A DNA stretch of 64,000 nucleotides from Bacillota bacterium (GCA_012839805.1 DUMU01000001.1:1-64000), one strand, 5' to 3'; numbered from the stretch's first letter, positions 35,853 through 45,062 are shown. Made by a program: numbers and translations. The notes: generated by a model not told the origin, from the sequence alone.

Positions 35853-36994
35853 GTTCACTTTCGATGCCAGATGCCAATGATCGTCGTCCCACCTGGGTCG
35901 AGGTAGACCTCGGGGCGATCCGGGCCAACGCCGCGGCGGTCAAAGGCCTGTTGCCGGACCGGACCCGGCTCATGGCCGTGGTCAAGGCGAATGCCTACGG
36001 CCATGGGGCAGTTCCGGTGGCCCGGGCGGCCCTGGAAGCCGGGGCCGAGTGGCTGGGGGTCGCGACGCCCGCCGAGGGTTGGGAATTGCGGGAGGCGGGG
36101 ATCGACGCGCCGATCCTCGTTCTCGGCGCCGCCTGGCCTTTCGAGGCCGAGCTATACCTTCGGGGTGACTTGCGAGCCACCATTACCAGCTTCGACGAGG
36201 CGGCCGCCCTATCGTCACTGGCCGCGCAACAGGGTGGGGTGCTCAGGGTGCATCTGAAGGTGGACACCGGCATGGGGAGGCTGGGGGTTCACTACCGGGA
36301 AGCCGGGCGATTTGCCGCCGAGGTGGCGCGGCTGCCCCACCTGGAGATAGAAGGCGTGTTCAGCCACTTTGCCACGGCCGATGAACCCGACCTTGCGTTC
36401 GCCCGCCGGCAGCTCGACCGCTTTCAGCAGGCGCTGTTCGATATAGAGCGGGCGGGGGTGGCAGCCCGTTTTCGACATATCGCCAACTCCGGCGCAATCT
36501 TTGCTCTCCTGCCCGAGGCCGCTTTCGACCTGGTCCGGCTGGGCATTTCGCTTTACGGATATTACCCGTCCCCGGCCGTCCCGCACCCCATCGTCCTGCA
36601 CCCGGCCCTGCGCTGGTTCGCCCGGGCCGTCTTTGTAAAGAGGGTCGAGGCGGGCACGCCCATCAGCTACGGGGCAACCTACGCGCCGCGGCGGCCGAGT
36701 ACCATCGTGACCCTGCCCGTGGGCTATGCCGACGGGCTTCGGCGGGAACTGAGCAATAAAGGCCGGGTGCTGCTGCACGGCCAACGGGTGCCCATCGCGG
36801 GGCGGGTCTGCATGGACCAGGTCATGGTCGATGCTGGAGATCTCGCCGTTACCGTTGGTGAACGAGCGCTCATCATCGGCGAGCAGAACGGTGCGGCCAT
36901 CACCGCCGACGACCTGGCCGGCTGGCTGGGCACCATCTCCTACGAGGTTCTCACCGGTATCAGTCCTCGCGTCCCCCGGGTTTATGTCAACTAA
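35843..36994 (+). CDS. alr: Alanine racemase
   Basis: A PLP enzyme of up to 383 residues that makes D-alanine for peptidoglycan. The PLP lysine lies in AVVKANAYGHGAVPVA, and LKVDTGMGRLGV and the catalytic Tyr region ISYGATYAP follow. The C-terminal beta domain carries GRVCMDQVMVD. The open frame starts at GTG 35843; GTG 35849 or ATG 35864 also fit, and homology begins at TWVEVDLGAIRANA. It overlaps nnr by ten bases. It closes the cdaA-glmM-acpS-nnr-alr run, whose genes converge on wall precursor supply. Confidence 0.96.
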   Translation: MAVSSLSMPDANDRRPTWVEVDLGAIRANAAAVKGLLPDRTRLMAVVKANAYGHGAVPVARAALEAGAEWLGVATPAEGWELREAGIDAPILVLGAAWPFEAELYLRGDLRATITSFDEAAALSSLAAQQGGVLRVHLKVDTGMGRLGVHYREAGRFAAEVARLPHLEIEGVFSHFATADEPDLAFARRQLDRFQQALFDIERAGVAARFRHIANSGAIFALLPEAAFDLVRLGISLYGYYPSPAVPHPIVLHPALRWFARAVFVKRVEAGTPISYGATYAPRRPSTIVTLPVGYADGLRRELSNKGRVLLHGQRVPIAGRVCMDQVMVDAGDLAVTVGERALIIGEQNGAAITADDLAGWLGTISYEVLTGISPRVPRVYVN

Positions 36995-37100
36995 CAACTG
37001 ATAATGGTCTTAAGGCTTTCCGCGGGTGAGAGGAAGCATGCTTACACTATCAGCGGCTCACCTGTTTGTCTTAGACTGGAGGCGTCAGGGAGGTAGCCCG

Positions 37101-37817
37101 ATGGAAGAAGTCCTGGATACCTCGGCCCGGCAAGTCTGTGAGACCCTAGCTGGGAGCGGGCTTTTGGCCGCGTTCTACCTTGCAGGAGGCACCGGCCTGG
37201 CGCTTCAGCTCCGGCACCGGCGTTCTCTGGATCTTGATTTCTTTCAAAAAGGCGATTCGGAAAGGATACCGGCCGGCCGGATCGCGTCCGAGTTAAGGCG
37301 GCTGTTTGGCAGTTCCCGTCTGAAGCTCGATCTTCGCCAGATGGACCAGGTAACCTGGCGCATTATGGAAACCCAGGTTAGCTTCATTGCTTACCCGTTT
37401 CGGCTGTTGTATCCCCTGGTAAGAGGAGCGTCCGTGTTACCAGCACTGGCCGGTATTGAATTGGCAGATCCCCGCGAGATTGCGGCGATGAAGGCTTATG
37501 CGTTAGGTCGGCGGACTACGTTTCGAGACTACATTGACCTCTATTTCCTTCTTCGCCAGGGTAAGATCACCCTGTCGCAGCTTATCAAGGACGCGTATGA
37601 TAAATACGTGCTGAACGGAGAGAGATTGTTTTCTGCCAAGCTGTTCTTGGAACAGCTAACCTACACCAAGGATATTGACGATAAAGAAGCAGCCCTTAAC
37701 CTCCTGTGTGAAGCGGTGGCACCGGAGGAGATTGAGTACTATTTTCGCCAGCAGGTTGCATCCTTCCTTGCGCGCGAGACAAGCGAAGTGCATCAAGACA
37801 GCAGGGAATCAAAATGA
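37101..37817 (+). CDS. AbiEii/AbiGii-family nucleotidyltransferase toxin
   Basis: A protein of 238 residues from ATG 37101, behind AGGGAGGT. The nucleotidyltransferase signature is clear: FYLAGGTGLALQLRHRRSLD followed by LDFF, then DPREIAAMKAYALGRRTTFRDYIDLYFLL, the conserved second motif of DUF1814/AbiEii proteins. AbiE-type systems are toxin-antitoxin pairs; the toxin family transfers nucleotides, in some members to tRNA 3' ends, and can abort phage infection. Base composition is visibly less GC-rich than the flanking genes, consistent with horizontal gain. It is coupled by ATGA to a small DUF6922-like gene, the likely antitoxin or partner. No RNA hairpin was seen between them. Confidence 0.85.
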   Translation: MEEVLDTSARQVCETLAGSGLLAAFYLAGGTGLALQLRHRRSLDLDFFQKGDSERIPAGRIASELRRLFGSSRLKLDLRQMDQVTWRIMETQVSFIAYPFRLLYPLVRGASVLPALAGIELADPREIAAMKAYALGRRTTFRDYIDLYFLLRQGKITLSQLIKDAYDKYVLNGERLFSAKLFLEQLTYTKDIDDKEAALNLLCEAVAPEEIEYYFRQQVASFLARETSEVHQDSRESK

Positions 37818-38149
37818 GGCTTCCCGATTCTTTGGCCCACCTATTCAAGAACTACGTTTTTGACACGTTAGACGATCAGCGGCATGCCGGGCTGGTGATC
37901 CGGACCGTACTGGCTTACGGGCAGTGGGAGGAGATTCTCTGGCTCTTTCGCCACTACGGCCGGGAAAAGGTTAAAGAGGTATTCCTCAATGACTACTACG
38001 GGGTCCGGAGTTTGCCCGAAGCGACGCTGAGCCTCTGGGAGACGCTGTTTGTTCCAGAAAGTCTGGTTCCCGTAGAAGGCGGGAGGAGAGATGCACTCCC
38101 TCCGGCGGCCGAAAAGTGGCGCCTTCGCCGCTATCCTCCGCGACGGTGA
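37814..38149 (+). CDS. DUF6922-like small protein, putative partner of the AbiEii toxin
   Basis: A protein of 111 residues overlapping the toxin gene by four bases. It reads LPDSLAHLFKNYVFDTLDDQRHAGLVIRTVLAYGQWEEILWLF, followed by RHYGREKVKEVF and SLPEATLSLWETLF. This matches my recollection of the DUF6922 group, found directly next to AbiEii nucleotidyltransferases. No winged-helix antitoxin of the classical AbiEi type is present, so this protein probably takes that role. It is largely helical with an Arg-rich end. The function is inferred from gene coupling alone. Confidence 0.65.
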   Translation: MRLPDSLAHLFKNYVFDTLDDQRHAGLVIRTVLAYGQWEEILWLFRHYGREKVKEVFLNDYYGVRSLPEATLSLWETLFVPESLVPVEGGRRDALPPAAEKWRLRRYPPRR

Positions 38150-38241
38150 AGAGAACTCGAAACGTGACTAGCGACCTTCTATCCAGGGAATATTACCCTG
38201 CGGGCGCTCTCGCCGGCGCGTAGACAGGGGGTACAGGCGGT

Positions 38242-39567
38242 ATGCAGGTCCTGATGCTGAGCTGGGAGTATCCGCCCCGGGTGGTGGGAGGGCTGGCGCG
38301 CCACGTGGCCGAACTTTCTGAACATCTGGCAGCCCAGGGACATGAAGTGACGGTGGTGACGGCCGGGGACGGGCAGCTGCCCCGGGACGGCGACCACCAC
38401 GGGGTCCGGGTGTTGCGCACCGGGATCGAGCACCCGCACCCGCCCGACTTTCTCAGCTCGATCTTGCAGCTAAACCTGGGCCTCGTGGAAGAGGTGTTGA
38501 AGGCGGGGCTGATCGACCGGGGCATCCAGATCGTTCACGCCCATGATTGGCTCGTGGCCTACGCGGCCCGAGCCCTCAAGCAGGGCCTGCGCCGCCCCCT
38601 CATCGCCACCATCCATGCTACTGAGCACGGGCGCAATCGCGGCCTCCACAACGACCTGCAAAGGTACATAAGCAACGTGGAGTGGTGGCTTACCTACGAA
38701 GCCTGGCGCGTGATAGCGTGCAGCCAGTTCATGAAAAGCGAGCTAAGGGGGGTTTTCCAGCTACCCGCCGACAAGATCCACGTTATTCCCAACGGAGTTG
38801 TTCCAGAACGCTGCCGCGACCGCCTGCCAAGCGATCTTACGGCGTTCCGTAACCGCTTTGCCGCTCCCGACGAACAGATCGTCTTCTTCATGGGGCGTCT
38901 CGTCCCGGAAAAGGGCGTTGGGGTGCTCCTCGATGCCATCCCGCAGGTGTTGACCTGGTATCCCCAAACGAAATTCGTCATCGCCGGTAGCGGCCCCCAG
39001 GAAGCGGAGCTGAAGGCAAGGGCGCGTGAACTTGGCGTCTTCGATCGGATCTTCTTTACCGGGTTCATCGACGACCAGACCCGCAACGGGCTCCTCGCCG
39101 TAGCGTCGGTAGCCGTCTTCCCCAGCATCTACGAGCCCTTCGGGATCGTGGCCCTGGAAGCGATGGCGGCCGGCGTGCCGGTGGTAGTTTCGGATACGGG
39201 AGGTCTCGGAGAGATCGTAGATCACGGCCGCACCGGCCTGAAAGCTTTTCCCGGGAACGTTCACGCCCTTGCCCAGCAGATCATGATTCTGCTGGGCTCG
39301 TCTGAACTCCGTTCGCGCCTCGCCGCCGCCGCCCGCCTCGAGGTGGAGACGATCTATAGCTGGAGCCGGATAGCGCGGGCGGTGGCGGGAGTATACGAGC
39401 GGGTCTGGGAGGAGTACGAGCGCAGTGATTGGAGACGGGGGCTCGGTGACCACGAAGACCACGAAGTTACCCGGGATGTCGCGAGTCCCAGGCCGCCGGT
39501 GCCGGCTGCGTCAGACAGGCCGTCCCGTTACGCAGGCACCTGTGCCGCCGGTGACCGCGACGCTTGA
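38242..39567 (+). CDS. GT4-family glycosyltransferase (glycogen/starch synthase-like)
   Basis: A protein of 441 residues with GT-B fold. The N-terminal domain begins MLSWEYPPRVVGGLARHVAEL, the glucan-synthase-like start that binds the sugar nucleotide; HAHDWLVAYAA follows. The C-terminal GT4 domain shows FFMGRLVPEKGVGVLLDAI and the catalytic Glu pair in YEPFGIVALEAMAAGVPVV. These features fit a GT4 glucan synthase that extends alpha-1,4-glucan or makes maltose-1-phosphate. GH57 and DUF4912 genes on the opposite strand support alpha-glucan metabolism. The last 45 residues are unconserved. The donor sugar is not proven. Confidence 0.85.
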   Translation: MQVLMLSWEYPPRVVGGLARHVAELSEHLAAQGHEVTVVTAGDGQLPRDGDHHGVRVLRTGIEHPHPPDFLSSILQLNLGLVEEVLKAGLIDRGIQIVHAHDWLVAYAARALKQGLRRPLIATIHATEHGRNRGLHNDLQRYISNVEWWLTYEAWRVIACSQFMKSELRGVFQLPADKIHVIPNGVVPERCRDRLPSDLTAFRNRFAAPDEQIVFFMGRLVPEKGVGVLLDAIPQVLTWYPQTKFVIAGSGPQEAELKARARELGVFDRIFFTGFIDDQTRNGLLAVASVAVFPSIYEPFGIVALEAMAAGVPVVVSDTGGLGEIVDHGRTGLKAFPGNVHALAQQIMILLGSSELRSRLAAAARLEVETIYSWSRIARAVAGVYERVWEEYERSDWRRGLGDHEDHEVTRDVASPRPPVPAASDRPSRYAGTCAAGDRDA

Positions 39568-39618
39568 TGAACCGTTCGCAGGCCGGGGTCACCACGCCCT
39601 GGCGGTCGGGGGTTCGGG

Positions 39619-40809
39619 TCAGTCCGTGAATCCAAGCAGGGCCTTCTTCTCCCGGAGATAGTACCGGTAGTCCTCGAGCTTTACCCCGCAGGGCACCCGG
39701 TGATCGACGTGGGGAATGAAGCCGCCCTCCTCGACCACCGGCTCGAGGCGCTTGAGCTCGGCGAGGATCGCCGGCGGGCCTTCCAGGAGCGCCGTCTTGT
39801 CGAATCCGCCCATGATGAGTATGTCCTTGCCAAACCGCTCCCGAAGCTGGACCGGATCCGACCCGGCCCGCACCTCCACCGGGAAGACGCAGTTGTACCC
39901 GGCCTCGAGCCAGAGATCGACGATACCGTTGATGTTGCCGTCGCAGTCGGTGTAGATCACGTCGACCCCGTAACGGTGAAGCAGCCTGGCAATACGCTTG
40001 TACCGGGGTAGCAGGAACTCGCGAAACATCTTGGGACTGATGATGCAGCCGTTATTGAAGCAGATATCTTCCCAGCCGGCGGCGAAATCGAATTCGATCC
40101 GCTGCAAGAACGGTTCGATGTTCTTCTCTATCATTACGCACTGGTTCTCGATGATCTCGTCCATCAGGTCCGGATCATCGTACATCATCATGGCAATGCG
40201 TTCGAAGCCCATCCAATCTCGCGGCTTGCCGAAGAGCGATCCAATCCAGATTCCGACCGGCACCTGGCTTTCCCGGCACTCCGCGGCCAGCCGATCGAGC
40301 TCAGCCGGGGAGGGTATACGTCGCGGATCTTCCGGGTCGAGCCGCTCCCGGTATTGCTTCCAGGTCTCCCGGTCCCGCACCGGGAATTCCAGATAATGGG
40401 GGATGGAGGCTTCATGCTTGCGGATCTCACAAACGATGCCCTCCCGGTCGACCACCAGTTGCTTGTCGCCTTCGTCCCGCAGCACCCTGGGCTCGAAGGA
40501 CGGGATGATCTCGAGGTTCGGTCCTACCACCATGCGCCGGTCGAACCCGAAGTACTGGTCGGCCGCGGCCTCAGAAGTGATCTCCCTGGGTAGCCCCTGG
40601 GCATGCCATTCCTCGTAGAGCTCATCCCAATAGCCGAATTCGTAGTGCGGGATCCGATCCACGCTCTGGTAATGGAAAACGCGCCGCCATCGCTCACGTG
40701 GAGTCATTCCTTTCACGTACGGGGCTTCAGGTTGAAGGAGGCTATGGGTGGAAGAGGTGGCCGGACCGCCAATCTGGTCAGGACTGGTTTCTGCCTTGCC
40801 GATACCCAT
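39619..40809 (-). CDS. Uroporphyrinogen decarboxylase-family protein (COG0407), not HemE
   Basis: The chain matches URO-D superfamily proteins outside the heme pathway: MTPRERWRRVFHYQSVDRIPH near the start, then the long barrel with YTDCDGNINGIVDLWLEAG and VRAGSDPVQLRERFGKDILI. The C-terminus FIPHVDHRVPCGVKLEDYRY is typical of this branch, which includes corrinoid-dependent methyltransferase relatives. No corrinoid protein is nearby. The start is uncertain: ATG 40809 with AAAGGA upstream is used; ATG 40707 lies at the start of homology, and the frame is open to 40923. It is transcribed towards the GT4 gene, and its genomic place between glucan genes gives no clear role. Confidence 0.8.
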   Translation of the reverse strand: MGIGKAETSPDQIGGPATSSTHSLLQPEAPYVKGMTPRERWRRVFHYQSVDRIPHYEFGYWDELYEEWHAQGLPREITSEAAADQYFGFDRRMVVGPNLEIIPSFEPRVLRDEGDKQLVVDREGIVCEIRKHEASIPHYLEFPVRDRETWKQYRERLDPEDPRRIPSPAELDRLAAECRESQVPVGIWIGSLFGKPRDWMGFERIAMMMYDDPDLMDEIIENQCVMIEKNIEPFLQRIEFDFAAGWEDICFNNGCIISPKMFREFLLPRYKRIARLLHRYGVDVIYTDCDGNINGIVDLWLEAGYNCVFPVEVRAGSDPVQLRERFGKDILIMGGFDKTALLEGPPAILAELKRLEPVVEEGGFIPHVDHRVPCGVKLEDYRYYLREKKALLGFTD

Positions 40810-40988
40810 CGCGGTTTTTGTTCCTTTCTCGAGCGGGCCTTTACCGGATGGCTGACCGGCCGCCGGCCCTGCTCGCTGAATCGCTTGGAACTGGTTCTCT
40901 ACAAACCGGGGGCAATCCTGCAAGCCGGTGCGCGCCGCCGGTGGTGCAGTTGCACTAGAAACCGTTATGCCGGGGCCGGCCGGCGGGC

Positions 40989-42824
40989 TCAGCCGGGGGT
41001 CGCGGCGTGGAGGGAGCCGGCCGGCGGGGATGAACGTGCCGGTAGCAGGTAGGGGCCACCCGTGGTCCGTTCCGTGAACGAGCGGTATTGCAAGCCGGCC
41101 GGTAGCCCCGCCGTTTGGTAGACGCGGTAGTCGAGCCAGGGGAAAACCCGGTCCTGGTCTTCTAACCGCCTTACGTAGTCCTCGTCGATCGCGCCCGCCT
41201 CGACCATGGAAAGCAGCCGGTAGAGGTGGTTCAGGTGCTGGCCGAAGCGCCGGCGCGCATACTCCACCATTGTCCCCGTCTTCAGGATGAATGCCCAGTC
41301 GCTCGCCTGGGCGAGGAGCAACTCCCGGGCGGCCTGGTTGAGAGCGCGCTCGAGCAAAGGCTTCTGGTCCGGGGTACCGGCGTAGTTCGCGGTGGCCGGC
41401 GGGTTACCGGTGCCGTTCGCTACCGCAGCGGTCGGGCCGGGTGGCGCCGCCCGGTTCGCCCACTCGATCATGCGCTCGGTCGCATGGTGCAGGTGGCGGT
41501 ACATCCAATCGTTTGCGCCCTCCAGCCATACCTCGTGGTAGCCCTTATAGCCCCAGCTGGAGACGGACGGGGTGACCACCTGCAACTGCCGGTGGTGTTC
41601 GAGGTAGGCCGTGGGCGTGATGGTGGCGATGGTGACCTGGTCGAAGGCGGTCTTGCGCAGGAAGTACTCGAGAAATAGCGGCCCCTCGAACCACCAGTGC
41701 CCGAACAGCTCGGCGTCGTAGGGGGCGAGTACTACCGGCGGCCGCTCCATCCGGGTCCGCAGGTACTCGATCTGCCGCTCCCGGTTAAACATGAAGTTGC
41801 CGGCATGAACGGCAGCCCGTTCACGCGCGGCCACCGGGTCGTAGAGCTCCTTCTCTTCGCTGCCCCGGGCGGTCACCCGGTGATACTTGATCCCGAGGGG
41901 GTGGCGGAAGTTCCCTTTCAGGTAAGGGCGCAGGTAGTCGAAATCCAGCTCCCAACCGATGTCCCGGTAAAACTCACGGTAGACGGGATCTCCGGGATAA
42001 CCCTCGTCCGCACTCCACACCTGTTTGGACGATTCCCAGTCCCGGCCGAAGCAGGCAAGCCCGCTGGGGGAGTAGACCGGTGCATAGACCGCGTAACGGG
42101 GACGGGGGGTGCCGAAAAGCAGCCCGTGGCTTTCCAGGAACGTGGCTCGTACCCCGGCCCGCGCGAGGAGAACGTCGGCCACCGGGGTGTAGCCGCATTC
42201 CGGGAGCCAAAAGCTCGTGGGCAGGTTCCCGAAGGCTCGCCGGTAGCTCTCCAGACCTACCTCGATCTGCGCCCGTACCGCCTCCGGATACAGGTCCATC
42301 AGAGGGAGGTAACCGTGGGTGGCCGCCGAGGCGAGGATCTCAAGATGCCCGCTCTCTTGCAAGGAGCGGAACCAGGGCACGAGCCGGCGCCGGTAGCGGT
42401 CCACGAACACGGTGCGGGTATGCCGGAAGAGTTCCCGGTACAGGCGGGCCAGGGGAGCAAGCTGCGGATGGAAGCGGGTGCGTTCGACCTCCCTTTCGGA
42501 GAGTTCCACCAGGCGTTCCAGCCGCCGCACATAACGCTCGATCAGCAGTTCGTCCTCGAGCATGGCGAGGAGGGGCGGGGTAAGCGACATGCTGAGCTGG
42601 AAAGGAACACCTTCATCCCGCAGGCGTAACAGCATGTTCAGCAGCGGGAGGTACGTTTCGGTGAGTGCTTCGAAGAACCACTCTTCCTCCAGCTGTTCTT
42701 CGTTTTCGGGATGGCGGACGTAGGGCAGGTGCGCGTGAAGGATGAGTGCTACGTAGCCCGCCGGTTCGCCGCCGGCCCGCAGGTGCACGGGGAGTCCGAG
42801 CAATCTGGCATCTTGCGTTGCCAT
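40989..42824 (-). CDS. GH57 1,4-alpha-glucan branching enzyme
   Basis: A protein of 611 residues. The GH57 start YVALILHAHLPYVRHPE is clear, with the nucleophile Glu at 209 in FWLPECGY and the acid Asp at 370 in APYDAELFGHWWFEGP. The helical DUF1957-type C-terminal domain (SSWGYKGYHEVWLEGANDWM, LLLAQASDWAFILKTGTM) is characteristic of GH57 branching enzymes. The enzyme would add alpha-1,6 branches to glycogen-like polymer. ATG 42824 follows AAAGGGATCGG. The next gene upstream, DUF4912, lies 19 bases away on the same strand, so the two are probably one operon. Confidence 0.93.
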   Translation of the reverse strand: MATQDARLLGLPVHLRAGGEPAGYVALILHAHLPYVRHPENEEQLEEEWFFEALTETYLPLLNMLLRLRDEGVPFQLSMSLTPPLLAMLEDELLIERYVRRLERLVELSEREVERTRFHPQLAPLARLYRELFRHTRTVFVDRYRRRLVPWFRSLQESGHLEILASAATHGYLPLMDLYPEAVRAQIEVGLESYRRAFGNLPTSFWLPECGYTPVADVLLARAGVRATFLESHGLLFGTPRPRYAVYAPVYSPSGLACFGRDWESSKQVWSADEGYPGDPVYREFYRDIGWELDFDYLRPYLKGNFRHPLGIKYHRVTARGSEEKELYDPVAARERAAVHAGNFMFNRERQIEYLRTRMERPPVVLAPYDAELFGHWWFEGPLFLEYFLRKTAFDQVTIATITPTAYLEHHRQLQVVTPSVSSWGYKGYHEVWLEGANDWMYRHLHHATERMIEWANRAAPPGPTAAVANGTGNPPATANYAGTPDQKPLLERALNQAARELLLAQASDWAFILKTGTMVEYARRRFGQHLNHLYRLLSMVEAGAIDEDYVRRLEDQDRVFPWLDYRVYQTAGLPAGLQYRSFTERTTGGPYLLPARSSPPAGSLHAATPG

Positions 42825-42843
42825 TCCGATCCCTTTCTGCTTA

Positions 42844-43932
42844 TCAGTTCGTGTCCCGCCGGATGCGGATCACGGTTTCGCAGGTATTTCCGGTGCCCGG
42901 CTGGCGGGCCACCACCGGGAGCACCAGTTCTCCATCCACCAGGTTGAACCGGGTGCGAAAGCTGCCATCCGCCGCCACGTTGACGGGCTCGCCGCCTACC
43001 GTAACCCGGGCTCCCGGTTCAGTTGAACCGTAAACGACGAGGTCGGTGGCGACCGTCAACCAGAAGGGGCGAGCGGCCGGTAGGGCTGGCTGCCGGCGTC
43101 CGGGGGAGAAGCCGGGGCTGAAGCCGGGGCTCATCAGTGCTGGGAAGGGCAGGCCCGGGGAGAAGGCCTCGCGGCCGTAGCGGGCGCGTACGGCCCGAAT
43201 CAGGGCCTCCGATGAAGTACCCGGCGGGAGTCCCACGAAACGCTGCCATACCTCTTCGATGGTCAACCATTCCGAGTCCCGGACGGGGCTTACGTCGGCC
43301 GACGGTAAGAAGGCGAGATTGGATTGAAGAAGAGGGATAAAGCGTCCGCCGGGCAAGAGCCGGCCCAGCTCGGCTCGGACCGGGGAGGTTACCGTTCCGA
43401 GCTCAACATACCAGTTGTTGGATGATCCCACCTCCGCCTGCCAGAGAGCTCGTTCATCCGCAGCGGGGCCCCCGTTGGCTTCCTCCGGGTGGCGGACGCC
43501 GGCCCCGGCTTCCACTACCCGCAGCACGGTCCGGCCCCGGTCCCACTCCGCCGGGCCCGCAGCCGAACGCGTCCTCTCCCAGGTGTCCTCGGTCACCTCC
43601 CAGTAGGCAAATAACCACCGCGGATCGCGTACGAGGAGAACCAGTCGATCCTTGCCGTACGACCCGGGAAGATCCTCGGCACCGGGGCTTGGGAAAGGCG
43701 ACCGGGCTCCAGCCCATGGTCCGGCCCCGAACCCTGATGACGGGTGGGACCGGCCGGCGCTCGAGGTCGTTTCCGTGGGGATCAAGGACGCCGGGCCCGG
43801 CAGCGAAGGCCGCGAGGAATCGGTCACGGCTTCGCCGATTCTTTCCTGGGACAACTGGGTTTCCCTCCTTGGCTCCCGTTGGTTCCCCCGCTTGGATAGG
43901 GCGGAAATGCAGCGGCCGGGGCATGGGGGCAA
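42844..43932 (-). CDS. DUF4912-domain protein
   Basis: The conserved DUF4912 signature LVLLVRDPRWLFAYWEVT appears near residue 97, with WYVELGTVTSPVRAELGRLLPGG further on. A second, Ig-like part near the C-terminus contains DLVVYGSTEPGARVTVGGEPV and ends at the stop. DUF4912 proteins commonly accompany GH57 branching enzymes and GT4 synthases and may bind glucan; biochemical function is unknown. The first 90 residues are Pro/Ser/Gly-rich and unconserved. The start at 43932 has no good ribosome site and GTG 43827 is possible. A repeated SPGF segment lies near residue 275. Confidence 0.78.
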   Translation of the reverse strand: MPPCPGRCISALSKRGNQREPRRETQLSQERIGEAVTDSSRPSLPGPASLIPTETTSSAGRSHPSSGFGAGPWAGARSPFPSPGAEDLPGSYGKDRLVLLVRDPRWLFAYWEVTEDTWERTRSAAGPAEWDRGRTVLRVVEAGAGVRHPEEANGGPAADERALWQAEVGSSNNWYVELGTVTSPVRAELGRLLPGGRFIPLLQSNLAFLPSADVSPVRDSEWLTIEEVWQRFVGLPPGTSSEALIRAVRARYGREAFSPGLPFPALMSPGFSPGFSPGRRQPALPAARPFWLTVATDLVVYGSTEPGARVTVGGEPVNVAADGSFRTRFNLVDGELVLPVVARQPGTGNTCETVIRIRRDTN

Positions 43933-43957
43933 AAAGAAGAATACCGCCTTGCTCCCC

Positions 43958-43991
43958 GGTATTATTCGCTAGCATTAGCTAGCGTTATACC
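43958..43991. promoter_or_regulatory. 34-bp near-palindrome between divergent genes
   Basis: CGCTAGC (43967-43973) and GCTAGCG (43978-43984) are a perfect inverted repeat around ATTA, flanked by GGTA and TACC at the outer ends. It lies about 25 bases upstream of the DUF4912 frame and 140 bases upstream of murQ, in AT-richer DNA. The symmetry suggests a dimeric regulator site; the lack of a T run on either side argues against a terminator. Confidence 0.5.
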
Positions 43992-44126
43992 CGTGCACGT
44001 GCCCGTCATGCCCGCCCGTAGAGGGTCAGGTGCGGGCTACGTGGTGGGAAACTCCGGAGGAGCGAGTATGCATGGAGGAAGTGTACACGGGGGCGTCGAA
44101 AACTCCCAGCGAACCGGGTGGGGAGG

Positions 44127-45062
44127 ATGGCTCAATATATGGAGGGAAATGCAGAAGGAATTCCCACTACTGAGAGTCGCAACCAGTTCACCTTGGACAT
44201 AGATACCCTTCCTACTCTGGAGATATTGCGGCGTATCAACGACGAAGACCGGAAAGTGGCCGAAGTGGTGGCGGCGGAGCTGCCGCGCATCGCCCGGGCA
44301 ACGGATCGGATCGTGGACGCCGTGGCCGCGGGCGGGCGCGTGTTCTACGTGGGAGCCGGAACGAGCGGCCGCCTGGCGGTGCTCGACGCGAGCGAGCTAC
44401 CTCCGACTTTTGGAGTGGATCCGGAGCTGGTCCAGGCGGTGATGGCCGGGGGTGAGGAGGCATTCCTGCGGGCCACGGAAGGCGCGGAGGACGATGAGGA
44501 GGCCGGTGGCAGGGATCTCGAGCGGCGGGGGCTGCAGCCGGGCGACGTGGTGGTAGGAATCGCGGCCAGCGGCCGCACCCCGTACGTCATGGGGGCGTTA
44601 CGCTACGCGGGTAGGGTGGGGGCAGGCCGGATTGCCATCGTCTGCAACCGGAATAGTCCCATGGAGGCCCTGGCCGAGGTGACCATCGCCTGCGAGGTCG
44701 GGCCGGAGGTGATCATGGGTTCGACCCGCATGAAGGCGGGAACGGCCCAAAAACTCGTGCTCAACATGATGAGCACGGCGGCGATGATCCGGCTCGGCCG
44801 GGTCTACAGCAACCTCATGGTGGACATGAGACCTACCAACGCCAAGCTCCGGCGGCGGGCGGTGAGGATACTGGCCCTGGGGGCAGAGTGCTCGGAGGAA
44901 GCGGCGGAGGCTGCTTTGCGTGCTGCCGATGGCCACACCAAGGTGGCGCTGGTGATGCTCCTTGCCCGGGTTGGCCCCTCTGAGGCCGAGCGCGCTCTGG
45001 CCGAAACGGGCGGGCATGTGCGCCGGGCGGTCCAGCGGCTGAAGACAGCCCCGGGCCTGTGA
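44127..45062 (+). CDS. murQ: N-acetylmuramic acid 6-phosphate etherase
   Basis: A protein of 311 residues from ATG 44127, behind GGGTGGGGAGG; GTG 44118 is also in frame. It matches MurQ throughout: TTESRNQFTLDIDTL, INDEDRKVAEVVAAELP, the SIS-domain loop YVGAGTSGRLAVLDASELPP, GIAASGRTPYV and GSTRMKAGTAQKLVLNMMST. It cleaves the lactyl ether of MurNAc-6-phosphate to GlcNAc-6-phosphate and lactate in the cytoplasm. Followed by anmK, nagA and nagB, it feeds a complete route from anhydro-MurNAc to fructose-6-phosphate. A palindrome upstream could be its regulatory site. Confidence 0.95.
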   Translation: MAQYMEGNAEGIPTTESRNQFTLDIDTLPTLEILRRINDEDRKVAEVVAAELPRIARATDRIVDAVAAGGRVFYVGAGTSGRLAVLDASELPPTFGVDPELVQAVMAGGEEAFLRATEGAEDDEEAGGRDLERRGLQPGDVVVGIAASGRTPYVMGALRYAGRVGAGRIAIVCNRNSPMEALAEVTIACEVGPEVIMGSTRMKAGTAQKLVLNMMSTAAMIRLGRVYSNLMVDMRPTNAKLRRRAVRILALGAECSEEAAEAALRAADGHTKVALVMLLARVGPSEAERALAETGGHVRRAVQRLKTAPGL

